From assembly GCA_002491905.1 (NCBI GenBank), contig DKWV01000016.1, positions 1 through 26,197 of the forward strand: a stretch of 26,197 nucleotides of DNA, in the 5' to 3' direction. Position numbers and translations under genes: made by a program. Below are positions 1 to 9,700 of the stretch, in pieces (position 1 is the stretch's first letter; each line of letters opens with the position of its first letter). Source of the stretch: Lachnospiraceae bacterium UBA7143 (GTDB lineage Bacteria; Bacillota; Clostridia; Lachnospirales; Lachnospiraceae). The notes beneath the pieces were generated by a model. The model ran no database searches, was not told the origin of the DNA, and saw only the letters and a list, made by a program, of their open reading frames with translations.

Positions 1-189
1 AAGTTTTTATTCCTCAACGCTGAGGAGCCGCGCTTTGATATATTGCACAAGAAGATCGGTTATTTTTGTACTGTACTTTTCGAAAATTTGTGTTAAAATT
101 GAAAATGACAGGCTTGTCGGGACTTGGCAGCCGGTTTACATTCAGTATGGATTGAGAGTGCTTTGAAAAACGGAAGTGAGTGAAAAATC

Positions 190-702
190 ATGGAGAAGAC
201 ACAGTTAGAGAAAGAGGACATTGCCTACAGACAGCAGGTGGTGAATGAATACAGGGCGGATGTGGAAAAACTGGCGCGCTATCTGCCCTGGCTTGAGAGC
301 AAGAAGGGGATGAGCGTACAGCAGAGCTACTCCGGTTCGGGGATTGAAGAACATTCCATTGCATTCCCGGTGTATGACGGCACGTTGATGAACTTCATCA
401 GGGAGGCCCAGCGGACGAAACTTATGGACCGAAATTACAGATATGTCTATTCAAGGAACAGGATTCGTATTCTGGAGGACGAGCTTCTGGCCATTAAGAG
501 GGCGGACATCAGGGAAATGGATGTGCTGAAGGGCATTCTTTCCAGATATGTGATGGAGGGCATGACAAAGGGCAGAAGATGGTCTGAAGCGGTGGAGAAC
601 GGTATCTTTTTGAATGTGATTAAGAAGATGAAGGAGAATCTGGATTTCTGGGATCATCCGGTACAGACCAGAGTGGTCAACGTTAAGAAAGAAGAAAAAT
701 AG
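190..702 (+). CDS. Hypothetical protein, 170 aa, charged and mostly helical
   Basis: I do not recognise this family. The protein is rich in Lys, Arg and Glu, has no signal peptide or membrane segment, and contains no cysteine, so it is probably a soluble cytoplasmic protein. The middle has an Arg/Tyr-rich segment (about residues 80-95) followed by predicted amphipathic helix (about 92-115). The ATG is preceded by a GGAAGTGAG ribosome site about 10 bases upstream, which supports this start. A TetR-type regulator begins 31 bases after the stop, so the two are probably co-transcribed. It could be a partner or target of that regulator, but nothing in the sequence proves it. Confidence 0.7.
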   Translation: MEKTQLEKEDIAYRQQVVNEYRADVEKLARYLPWLESKKGMSVQQSYSGSGIEEHSIAFPVYDGTLMNFIREAQRTKLMDRNYRYVYSRNRIRILEDELLAIKRADIREMDVLKGILSRYVMEGMTKGRRWSEAVENGIFLNVIKKMKENLDFWDHPVQTRVVNVKKEEK

Positions 703-733
703 GAGAGGTACAGGGAGCGGGGAAAGAGAAACA

Positions 734-1321
734 ATGGGAGAAAAATCAGCGCAGAAAAGGAAGTACATACTGGATACAGCCAGAAAGGTTTTTGTGGAAA
801 AAGGGTTTAAGAGCGTGACCATGAAGGACATTGTGGAGGCCTGTGAGATCAGCCGGGGCGGTCTGTATCTGTATTTTGAAAGCACGGACCAGATTTTAAT
901 GGAAGTGCTGCAGATGGAAGCGGATGAGACAGATGATGTTTTCACGGAAAGAATTGCCAGGGAGGATACGGCGGCGGATATCCTGACGCTTTTCCTGAAA
1001 GAACAGAAAAAGGAACTTCTGCAGAATAAGGATAATTTGACCGTCGCGGTCTATGAGTATTTTTTTGCCCATAAGTCGACCGATAAGAACAATATGCTGC
1101 ACAGGCAGTTTGACGCCGGTGTCAGGGTGCTCGAAAAGCTGATAGAGGCAGGGATTGCCAGCGGGGAGTTTTACTGCGAGAACCCGAAGGGGGCGGCGGC
1201 CAATATCATGTATGTGCTGGAGGGACTGAAGATTAATGCGCAGACCTTTGGCATTACGGAAAAGATGGTGGATGAGCAGCTGCTTTATATTATGCAGGGA
1301 CTGATTGTGGATTTTGAGTAA
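734..1321 (+). CDS. TetR/AcrR-family transcriptional regulator
   Basis: This 195-aa protein has the TetR layout: a short N-terminal helix (residues 9-24), then a helix-turn-helix at about residues 28-47 with the typical order T-M-K-D-I-V-E-A-C, I-S-R-G-G-L-Y-L-Y-F. The remaining ~145 residues are a helical ligand-binding and dimerisation domain that gives no clue to the inducer. TetR proteins bind DNA as dimers and usually repress neighbouring or own genes until a small molecule binds. It follows the 170-aa gene by 31 bases and is followed by a hairpin terminator. The ribosome site is weak (GGGGAAAGAGAA). The family is clear; target and ligand are unknown. Confidence 0.9.
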   Translation: MGEKSAQKRKYILDTARKVFVEKGFKSVTMKDIVEACEISRGGLYLYFESTDQILMEVLQMEADETDDVFTERIAREDTAADILTLFLKEQKKELLQNKDNLTVAVYEYFFAHKSTDKNNMLHRQFDAGVRVLEKLIEAGIASGEFYCENPKGAAANIMYVLEGLKINAQTFGITEKMVDEQLLYIMQGLIVDFE

Positions 1322-1358
1322 GACGGAATGCCGTTCTGATATTCTTATGGAAAGTAAA

Positions 1359-1395
1359 GGGATTTGCCAAATTGGTAATTGGCAGATCTCTTTTT
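1359..1395 (+). terminator. Rho-independent terminator after the TetR gene
   Basis: Arms 1359-1369 and 1380-1390 pair over 11 positions, two of them G-U, around a 10-base loop, and five T follow (1391-1395). It lies 38 bases after the TetR stop. Upstream AAA (1356-1358) can also pair with the first three T. The right arm overlaps the -35 box of the promoter for the next gene. Confidence 0.7.
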
Positions 1396-1407
1396 ATTGT
1401 GTATGAT
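1379..1407 (+). promoter_or_regulatory. Sigma-A-type promoter of the surface-protein gene
   Basis: TTGGCA (1379-1384) and TATGAT (1402-1407) are separated by 17 bases. The transcript would start near 1414 and carry a leader of about 70 bases. That leader holds an inverted repeat, GGAGCGT (1421-1427) with ACGCTCC (1458-1464), just upstream of the ribosome site GGAGG. The -35 box sits inside the right arm of the preceding terminator. Confidence 0.55.
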
Positions 1408-1482
1408 AGAGATAAATGCAGGAGCGTAGAGATACCCGGGAAGAACGCTGTCAACGAACGCTCCGAAATGGAGGATATTTGA

Positions 1483-4400
1483 ATGAAGCAAAAGAAACCT
1501 AAAATGATTTCTTGGAAACGCGGGGTCTCTACTCTGCTGGCAGCGGTGATGGTTCTGACTGCTGCGCCGCAGACCGGCCTTACCACGCATGCTGCAGAGG
1601 GGGGTAAAAAGTTAGAGTACAGCGGTGTCGCTGTGGATGCACAGGCGTTTTCGACGGAGGATGCTGCGGCCGGTGCAGACGGTCAGGACAACAATGAGGA
1701 TGACGGCACAACCGTGCCCGTAGACACGGGAGCCGGCGGTGATACGGCACAACCGGGAGACGGACAGACCGGCGGCGGATCGGAAGAATCCGGTGACGGT
1801 TCAGAGAATGGCGGAGACATGCAGCCGGAAAATCCCGGCCATGAGGGAACCCCCGACGATACGGAAACCCCGGATCAGGGAGAAAACCCAGGCGGTACGG
1901 AAGAACCGGGAGAGGCTGCGGATCCCGACAAGGAGCAGAACGGTGATGGAGAAGATACGGCGGATATCGTGGATGATAAAGAAACCGTATCGGAGAATAC
2001 GCTCACCGTGGAGACGATGGCCGAAGAGGATGCTTTGAAAAGCGCTAGGAGTCTCAGTTATAAAGGGGAGATTAAGGAGGACCAGGACGGTGACTGGACA
2101 TATAAGCGTCTGCGTATATCAGCTTTTGAGGGCGGCGGGACCGCACCGCTAAGTGACGTGCAGATTGTGGAGATCCTTAACAGTTATGCGGAGGATGAGA
2201 GCCAGCGGTTTGAGTGTGTCGAGCTGCAGATGGCAGATACGAGCGGTAAGGGCAGGAAGATCAAAAAAGATGTTCTGAATGCGGCAAACGGGATTTTGAA
2301 ACGGGATCACCATGACGATAAGGAAAATAGGGATAGATACTGGATTGACTATAATTTTGACAATGAACAGAAGGGGACATATTTACATTTCAGCCTTGAC
2401 CACCCGGAGGATATTGAAAAAGATATCAGTGCGGATGTGACTGTGAATCCTGTTCAGGGTCTGGGCGTGAAGGTGAAGTCCACTATGGGCACTTTCCCGG
2501 CGGAGAATGTCTCTGTGGGTATAGGCGGAGACGGCATGACTGAGAGCCTTGCCGGGAGTCTTGACGGAGTCGGTGAAGAGGTCGACGATGGCTGGGAGTT
2601 AAAAAAATACAGCGTATTTACGCTGGCATCGGGCAAGCCGGCAGCGGTTGTGCACGGCATAGATGTGCGGTATGAAGAAAACGAAATCCGCATGGATATC
2701 AGGGAACTAAAGGCCGGGACAGAGTATCTGGCAGCGCCGGTCAGGACAGACGGAGAAACGGTTGCGGCGGGCGCGTCGAAGAAACTGACTCCGCCGTCAG
2801 GTGCGACAAATGTGGAGTGGAAGTCCTACACGCCTGATGTGGCTTCAGTCAGTGCAGCCGGAGAACTGTCTGCGTGGGAGGAAGGGGAGGCGCTGTACGG
2901 CGTGCTCTATAAGTCGAATAATGTACAGAAAGCCGATCTCTACAGAATGAAGGTGAGCAGGGAACTGCTCGGCATGAAATTCCTCGAAGACGAAATTACG
3001 CTGAAAAAGGGAGAGGGGGCCAACCTGCATCTTAATTTCTACCCTTCTGATTTTGACTGCGATCCGAATGATACCACTCGGATCAGGTGGGAGATAACGG
3101 ACTCGAAACCCGCGGCGGGCTCAGGAGCGGTCATAGAATTGGGAGTAAGATATGAAGATGATGAGGAGGGGTATCGGCGGCTGATAAATTCCGAAAACCA
3201 GGGTGATATCGCAGCAGTGAATCCCGGTACAGCGACTGTCAAGGTTACTTATATCAAAAATATCAAAAATCAACAGAATTCGGACGATCCGAATAATCAG
3301 GGGTCCGGACAGAGTGAAGAGACTCCCATCACGGCGGAGTGTAAGATTACTGTGGAAGACGGACTCGAATGGGATGATAGTCTGGAGCAGGAATTAACAG
3401 AGAATAATACCTATGCGGTCGTCGGCTGTGACACGACGCTGGCTGACGTAAAACTTCCGACAGGCTGGGAGTGGGTTAATAAAGATCTGTCGCTTGCGCC
3501 TTATGCGGATACGGATGGTCATGACTTTGCCGTGAAGTGTACGAAAGAGGGCAAGAGCGGGGAATTTCTGGCTCATGTCAGGATGGTCAAAGTCAGGGAG
3601 ATCGTCATGACCTCGCTGCAGAAGAATGATTCGGAAACTGATCCAAAGACGGAGTGGGTCGACTGGGTTCCCGACTCTGTGACGGAGGGCGATGTCGTTA
3701 CGCTGGGTTTCCGGTACGAATGGGACAATATTCTTTGGGATGATGAAAAGGATGAGCCGGATGCTGCTGAATCTGCGGCAGTTGAGGCCAAACTGGCGAA
3801 AAAATATACAGTTGAGTGGAGCGCGCCTAAGAATGAGACGCTTGACGAGGGTCAGGAGGGACAGAAATATACCGCTAAAATTAAAAGCGGGAAGACGGAA
3901 AAGAAAACCTTCACGGTATCTGTGAAAGAAGAGAACAAAGTTCTTTGGAAGACGAGCCGCACGCTCGCCGTGCTCCCGGAGGGAACCGAGCTGTTTGACT
4001 GGGGGCTGATAGAAGAAAGCACGGAAGGGGACGCTCTGTATGATGATATGGCGTATGATGACGGTGGTAAGGCGGTCAGCATAACGCTGAAGGTGAAAAT
4101 GCCGAAGAAGGATTATGATAAGTGGAAACTGACCTATACGAGTCTGGACAGTTCGATCCTGCAGCTGAAAACCCCGACAGTAACGGCGGGGAGCGTCAAA
4201 GGAGAGAATGATCAGAATGTAGACGCTGCCATTGTGGAGATTCCCTGTACCCAGAAGAGCACGGGAAGGGTGTGGATCCAGGTCACGGCGCAGGATGCAC
4301 TGAAATCCTCCTTTAAGTTCAAATTAGACCTGGAGGATAAGCAGCCTACGATTCTGGGCGCTGCGACGAAGACGATCAACAAAGCGGCTGCAGACCGTTT

Positions 4401-6597
4401 CGTGCCGGTTTTTGTGAGTACGAGCGAGAGCTTCCCGCTTGTGGAGGAGAATAATCTTCCGGCAGTCTCTGTAGAGGAGGTAAAGACCGGGAAAACGGAT
4501 GCGTCAGCCTACTTTGAGTTGAAGGATATCAAAGAGCTGAGCAGGGCGGAAGCGGCGGCATTGACTGACGAAAATCCCGATCAGGGCGAACCTGCCCCGT
4601 CTGAGCCTTACATCGGCGTCTACAGTATGAACATTAGCTTGAAGGACACAGACCTTTCCGGGCTGAAAGCCGGAAATTATACGGTAAAACTTAAGTTTAA
4701 GACCAGGGCGGTATGGGAAGAAAACAGGCAGGAAGAGCAGAGCGTCAGCCTGACCGTGAAGGTAACGGACGTCAAACCAAAGGTGACTTTTAAGCAGACA
4801 AAGAAGGTGAATCTGTTCTACACGGATGTCGAGGGAGCGGGAACGCTGCAGATCAATACGGCGGAGAATGTCACGGGCGTTACGCTGAAAGATTATGCGG
4901 ATAAGAATCCGAACAAAAACGCGTCCTGCCACTATGAGGTAAAGACGGAGAAAGATGATGACGGCAATACGGTCTATAAGATCGTGAGAAAGGGCAGTCT
5001 GAATGCGAGTGCGTTTAATGAGAAATTAAAGAAGGGTACTCTCGAATATACAGTAGAGGGCTATGCGGGTACTTTCTCGACTGTGTTTAACGTGGCGACG
5101 GAGAATAAGGCGCCTACAGTCGTGCTCTCGGCGAAATCCGAGACGCTCTATCCCGATCTGGGGTATACGGATTCCTGGATCTTCATGTCAGACAAGGCTA
5201 CAGGAGATGCGATTGTGCCGGTTGAGGCAACGTATTATGAGGGAAAAGGGGCAAAGAGGAAGGATACGAAACTGGAGATTGGGAAATTTCCTGATAATCT
5301 GACTGATGAGTGGTCGCAGCAGAACGAGAAGGAGATCACAGGCGGCAGCAGCAAGAATAAATACGGGCTGTTCGTAACCAATGACGGCAACATTGTTTCC
5401 AGATTACGGGAGGCTGACAGCTATAAGAAAAATGCGGACACCATGAATCTGGAGATACGCAAGGCAAACTGGAGCAAACCTGTTGCGGTCTCTTACAAGC
5501 TGCAGGTGGAAAGCGGCCCGAAGGCGAAACCGAAGCTGGTTCTGGGCAAGGCGACTCTGACCCTGAACAAAAATGCCGGGGTATGGCGCGGCCAGCAGGA
5601 GAGAACGACCCTGCGCCTGAAAGGAAGCAATAACAGGATCATGCAGGAAGATGATTATTGGGTGTCCATCACCGGACAGGACGATCAGTCAAAGGCGGAG
5701 CTGAAAGGAAGAGCGAGCAGTCTTGTGGTGCAGCATTGGGCCGGGGACGACGACAACGGAGAAATAATTGTCCGTTTCAGTGATGCCGATATTGCGCCGG
5801 GTAACTACAAGTTCAGGATCGATGCAGGAAAGAATGATGGCGGCATATACGCTTCTACGGTGCTGACGGTGAAGATCGTGGATAAGACCGTGAAGCAGAG
5901 CCTCAAAGTGGCACAGAAGGGATCAATCGATGTGCTGAACAGAGAAGGCACTTCCATCACGTTTACACCAAAGCTCAGCAACCTGACAGGAACCGTCGAG
6001 GATGGCAGGCTGGCAGGCAAAGATGCGGACCTGTTTGAGAACTGGTTCGAGGATGGAAAGCTGGTTGTAAAAGCGAGAGGCGGGACGAGATACTCGACAA
6101 AGATCACCTATGAGGTCCACACGGTGTTCCGGGTGCAGACCGAAGACTGGCGGAGTTATGAGATCAGCAGTGCCAATGATCCCGCGTCGAAACCGTTCAA
6201 GATCAAAGTGAAGCAGGGAAAACCGAAGCTGACGGTGGCGGCTGTCGATGGCAATACCATCTACCGCCAGCGTGACAACCGGGTGGATATTCGGATAGAG
6301 GCCATGCTCGGCAAACAGGAAGTGGAGATAGAGGATGCATGGCTGCTCAACTACGGGAATGATATTTATCTGGAAGATACAGAATATTCGTATGAAGACG
6401 AAGAAGGAAATTCGCAGACAGATCAGGTACGTTACAATCCTGGGACGAAATCCGTTCGGATTGCATTAAAGGATGCCGGGCAGGCCAATGAGTTCCGGAA
6501 GAACGGCACCTACAAGGTAAAGCTTGCGGTGCGCTACTGCGAAAGGGCGGGCGATGTGAAGACAGCGGAAGTTACCTGTCCGATCATAATCAGGTAA
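1483..6597 (+). CDS. Large secreted Ig-like/adhesin-type protein, 1704 aa
   Basis: The start has a Sec signal peptide: basic residues to about 13, a hydrophobic core (about 14-28), and probable cleavage after H-A-A near residue 38. Residues about 57-185 are low-complexity, very acidic and rich in Gly, Glu, Asp, Pro and Thr, probably a flexible spacer. Residues about 419-492 resemble a bacterial Ig-like (BIG2-type) domain, with the pattern W-K-S-Y-T-P-D-V-A-S-V-S-A-A-G-E-L. From residue 953 on, about six related beta-rich modules follow, starting near 953, 1098, 1210, 1349, 1471 and 1580, several opening with K-P-K-(L/V). No LPxTG sortase motif, SLH repeats, choline-binding repeats or C-terminal membrane helix can be seen, so it is either released or held by a non-covalent contact. 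A GGAGG ribosome site lies 8 bases before the ATG. The gene seems to form its own unit. An adhesin or matrix role is inference; no catalytic domain is visible. Confidence 0.85.
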   Translation: MKQKKPKMISWKRGVSTLLAAVMVLTAAPQTGLTTHAAEGGKKLEYSGVAVDAQAFSTEDAAAGADGQDNNEDDGTTVPVDTGAGGDTAQPGDGQTGGGSEESGDGSENGGDMQPENPGHEGTPDDTETPDQGENPGGTEEPGEAADPDKEQNGDGEDTADIVDDKETVSENTLTVETMAEEDALKSARSLSYKGEIKEDQDGDWTYKRLRISAFEGGGTAPLSDVQIVEILNSYAEDESQRFECVELQMADTSGKGRKIKKDVLNAANGILKRDHHDDKENRDRYWIDYNFDNEQKGTYLHFSLDHPEDIEKDISADVTVNPVQGLGVKVKSTMGTFPAENVSVGIGGDGMTESLAGSLDGVGEEVDDGWELKKYSVFTLASGKPAAVVHGIDVRYEENEIRMDIRELKAGTEYLAAPVRTDGETVAAGASKKLTPPSGATNVEWKSYTPDVASVSAAGELSAWEEGEALYGVLYKSNNVQKADLYRMKVSRELLGMKFLEDEITLKKGEGANLHLNFYPSDFDCDPNDTTRIRWEITDSKPAAGSGAVIELGVRYEDDEEGYRRLINSENQGDIAAVNPGTATVKVTYIKNIKNQQNSDDPNNQGSGQSEETPITAECKITVEDGLEWDDSLEQELTENNTYAVVGCDTTLADVKLPTGWEWVNKDLSLAPYADTDGHDFAVKCTKEGKSGEFLAHVRMVKVREIVMTSLQKNDSETDPKTEWVDWVPDSVTEGDVVTLGFRYEWDNILWDDEKDEPDAAESAAVEAKLAKKYTVEWSAPKNETLDEGQEGQKYTAKIKSGKTEKKTFTVSVKEENKVLWKTSRTLAVLPEGTELFDWGLIEESTEGDALYDDMAYDDGGKAVSITLKVKMPKKDYDKWKLTYTSLDSSILQLKTPTVTAGSVKGENDQNVDAAIVEIPCTQKSTGRVWIQVTAQDALKSSFKFKLDLEDKQPTILGAATKTINKAAADRFVPVFVSTSESFPLVEENNLPAVSVEEVKTGKTDASAYFELKDIKELSRAEAAALTDENPDQGEPAPSEPYIGVYSMNISLKDTDLSGLKAGNYTVKLKFKTRAVWEENRQEEQSVSLTVKVTDVKPKVTFKQTKKVNLFYTDVEGAGTLQINTAENVTGVTLKDYADKNPNKNASCHYEVKTEKDDDGNTVYKIVRKGSLNASAFNEKLKKGTLEYTVEGYAGTFSTVFNVATENKAPTVVLSAKSETLYPDLGYTDSWIFMSDKATGDAIVPVEATYYEGKGAKRKDTKLEIGKFPDNLTDEWSQQNEKEITGGSSKNKYGLFVTNDGNIVSRLREADSYKKNADTMNLEIRKANWSKPVAVSYKLQVESGPKAKPKLVLGKATLTLNKNAGVWRGQQERTTLRLKGSNNRIMQEDDYWVSITGQDDQSKAELKGRASSLVVQHWAGDDDNGEIIVRFSDADIAPGNYKFRIDAGKNDGGIYASTVLTVKIVDKTVKQSLKVAQKGSIDVLNREGTSITFTPKLSNLTGTVEDGRLAGKDADLFENWFEDGKLVVKARGGTRYSTKITYEVHTVFRVQTEDWRSYEISSANDPASKPFKIKVKQGKPKLTVAAVDGNTIYRQRDNRVDIRIEAMLGKQEVEIEDAWLLNYGNDIYLEDTEYSYEDEEGNSQTDQVRYNPGTKSVRIALKDAGQANEFRKNGTYKVKLAVRYCERAGDVKTAEVTCPIIIR

Positions 6598-6626
6598 TGA
6601 TTCGAGTAAAAATTGAGTAAGCATAA

Positions 6627-6672
6627 GGAGGAGACGATTGTGGAACCCGGCGGTTTTGCAATCGTCTCTTTC
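6627..6672 (+). terminator. Hairpin, probable terminator of the surface-protein gene
   Basis: GAGACGATTG (6631-6640) pairs perfectly with CAATCGTCTC (6659-6668) around an 18-base loop. Four more pairs, including G-U, extend the stem outward to 6627 and 6672. Only TTT follows the core stem, so termination may be inefficient or partial. It lies 30 bases after the stop codon. Confidence 0.45.
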
Positions 6673-6697
6673 CAAATTGGGAATTAGCATGTATAAT
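6669..6697 (+). promoter_or_regulatory. Probable purL promoter
   Basis: A perfect TATAAT (6692-6697) stands 17 bases after TTTCCA (6669-6674), a weak -35 with 4 of 6 matches. The transcript would start near 6704 and give a leader of about 53 bases. I see no purine riboswitch in the leader and no convincing PurR box. Confidence 0.5.
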
Positions 6698-6756
6698 AAA
6701 CCAAGATATACACTTGTGAATGAGAACGGTTATTACAAGAATAAGGAGAAACCATC

Positions 6757-9700
6757 ATGGGAAATGTCAGACGAATTTATGTGGAAAAGAAGGAGCCGTT
6801 TGCGGTTAAGGCGAGGGAGCTTAAGGAGGAGATTGAAAGCTTTCTGGGCATAAAGAGCGTGGAGCAGGTGCGGGTTTTTATCCGCTATGACGTGGAGAAT
6901 ATCTCAGATGACGTTTTTGAGAGAGCCTGCCGCACGGTGTTCTCAGAACCGCCGGTGGATATTTTATACCGGGAAAATATTGAGATTTCGGAAAACGGGC
7001 GGGCATTTTCCGTGGAGTTCCTTCCGGGGCAGTTTGACCAGCGGGCGGATTCCGCCGTGCAGTGCGTGCAGTTCCTAAAAGAGGACGAGGAGCCGATTAT
7101 CAGGACGGCGGTGACTTATTTAGTCAACGGAAACGTTACGGATGAGGAACTTGCGCGGATTAAGGCTTACTGTATCAACCCGGTGGATTCGAGAGAGACT
7201 GGTATGGTAAAGCCGGAGACGCTGGCTCTGGCCTATGAGGAGCCTGCGGATGTGGCAGTGTTTGACGGTTTCGTCTCTATGCCGGAGGAAGATCTTAAGA
7301 AGCTGTATGATTCTCTTGGACTGGCTATGACGTTCAAGGATTTTCTGCATATTCAGAATTATTATAAGGGTGAGGAGCACAGAGATCCTACCATGACGGA
7401 GATCCGTGTGCTGGATACCTACTGGTCTGATCATTGCCGCCATACGACTTTTTCTACAGAACTGAAGAACGTGAGCTTTGGAGAGGGCCGTTATCGCGAG
7501 CCTATTGAGAAAACCTATCAGGATTATCTCAAGACCCGGGAGGAGATTTTTAAGGGCAGGGAGGACAAGTTTGTCTGCCTGATGGATCTGGCGCTGATGG
7601 CGATGCGGAAGCTGAAAAAGGACGGGAAACTGGATGATATGGAAGAGTCCGATGAAATCAACGCCTGTTCCGTGGTGGTGCCGGTGGAGATGGATTACGG
7701 CGGCGGCCCGGTGAAGGAGGAGTGGCTCGTCTTTTTCAAGAACGAGACGCACAACCATCCCACGGAGATCGAGCCATTCGGTGGAGCAGCCACCTGTCTG
7801 GGTGGTGCGATCCGGGATCCCCTTTCGGGCAGGGGATATGTCTATCAGGCGATGCGCGTGACCGGGGCGGCAGATCCCACGGTGCCGGTGGCAGATACAT
7901 TAAAAGGGAAACTGCCTCAGAAGAAGCTGGTGCGGGGGGCGGCCAACGGCTATTCATCCTACGGCAACCAGATCGGTCTGGCGACCGGATTGGTCAAAGA
8001 GATTTATCACCCGAATTACGTGGCGAAACGTATGGAGATCGGCGCGGTGATGGGCGCGGCGCCGAGAAAAAATGTAATACGGGAAAATTCCGATCCTGAT
8101 GATATCATTATTCTTCTGGGCGGCAGAACCGGGCGCGACGGCTGCGGCGGTGCCACGGGTTCCTCCAAGGTGCACACGGAGAAGTCCATTGATACCTGCG
8201 GCGCTGAGGTACAGAAGGGAAATGCGCCCACAGAGCGGAAAATTCAGAGGTTGTTCAGACGCGAGGAAGTGAGCCGTCTGATTAAGAAATGTAATGATTT
8301 TGGCGCGGGCGGCGTGTCTGTGGCTATCGGCGAGCTGGCGGACGGTCTCGTGGTGGATTTGGACAAGGTGCCGAAGAAGTATGCGGGACTGGACGGGACG
8401 GAGCTTGCGATCTCCGAGTCTCAGGAGCGTATGGCGGTGGTGGTATCGCCTGCTGATGTAGATACTTTCCTCGGTTATGCTGCGCAGGAAAATCTGGAGG
8501 CGGTGCCCGTGGCGGTAGTCACCAAGGAACCCCGGCTGGTGCTCAAATGGCGCGGACAGAAAATCGTGGATCTGTCCAGAGCGTTTCTGGATACCAACGG
8601 CGCCCATCAGGAGACGGACGTCTATGTGGAAATTCCCGATGAGAAAGAAGATTATCTGAAGAAGATTGTAACGCCTGCGGTTGCGGAGGTACTCGCCGGA
8701 GGGGATGTGAAGGCGGCGTGGCTTTCTCTTCTGGGCGATCTGAATGTCTGCTCCCAGAAGGGGCTTGTGGAGATGTTTGACGCCTCGATCGGCGCAGGCA
8801 GCGTATATATGCCCTACGGTGGTAAGTATCAGCTGACGGAGACGCAGGCTATGGTGGCGAAACTTCCGACTTTGGAGGGGAAGACAGACACGGTAACTAT
8901 GATGAGTTATGGCTTTGATCCTTACCTGTCGAGTTGGAGCCCGTATCACGGCGCGGTTTACGCTGTGACGGAGTCCATGGCTAAGATCGTGGCTAACGGC
9001 GGAGATTATAAGACGATCCGCTTTACCTTCCAGGAGTATTTCCGGCGCATGAGCGAGGAGCCGTCCCGCTGGAGCCAGCCGTTCTCGGCGCTTCTCGGGG
9101 CTTATGACGCGCAGATGAAGTACGGTCTGCCTTCTATCGGCGGCAAGGATTCCATGTCCGGCACCTTCAACGATATTGACGTGCCGCCCACGCTGGTGTC
9201 CTTTGCGGTGAATGTGAATAAGAGTGGTAACATCGTCACACCTGAATTAAAATACCCGGGGGATCGTCTGGTGCGGTTCTGCATACCGAAGGATGATTAT
9301 GATCTGCCGGTCTATGAAGGGGTTATGGCACTCTATGATAAGATTATGACATTAATGTCAGAGTATGCTGACGCAGATATCATAAATGGAATGCCGGTAA
9401 AGATTAAGAAGAGAAAGATTGTGGCGGCCTATGCGCTGGATGCAAAGGGCGTGGCGGCGGCCGTGAGTAAGATGGCTTTCGGAAACGGCCTCGGTGTGGC
9501 GGTAGATTCTTCTTATAAGGCGGAAGCCCTGTTTGACAACGGTCTTGGCGATATCGTGGCGGAGATGCCTGCAAAAGAGGTGCACCATTTAAAGGCGCTG
9601 GGAATTTCCTATGAGGAAATCGGCACCGTGACGGCGGACGGCGCGTTCACCTACGGGTCCATGAAGATTGACCAGAATGAGGCATTGCAGGTGTGGCGCA

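Noticed and set aside
12..25. CCTCA-ACGC-TGAGG hairpin at the window start
   Set aside because: The stem is only 5 bp and no T run follows, so it is not a supported terminator.
66..142. Promoter candidates before the first gene (such as TAAAAT at 94-99 or TTGTCG...TACATT at 114-142)
   Set aside because: Each has a poor -35 or -10 box or wrong spacing; none stands out enough to call.
1738..2040. Repetitive-looking acidic segment as a DNA repeat array or CRISPR
   Set aside because: It is low-complexity coding sequence without regular repeat units or spacers; no CRISPR array is present in the window.
6698..6756. Purine riboswitch or PurR box in the purL leader
   Set aside because: The leader is too short for the aptamer and lacks its conserved core; the GAACGG stretch is only a partial PurR-box match.
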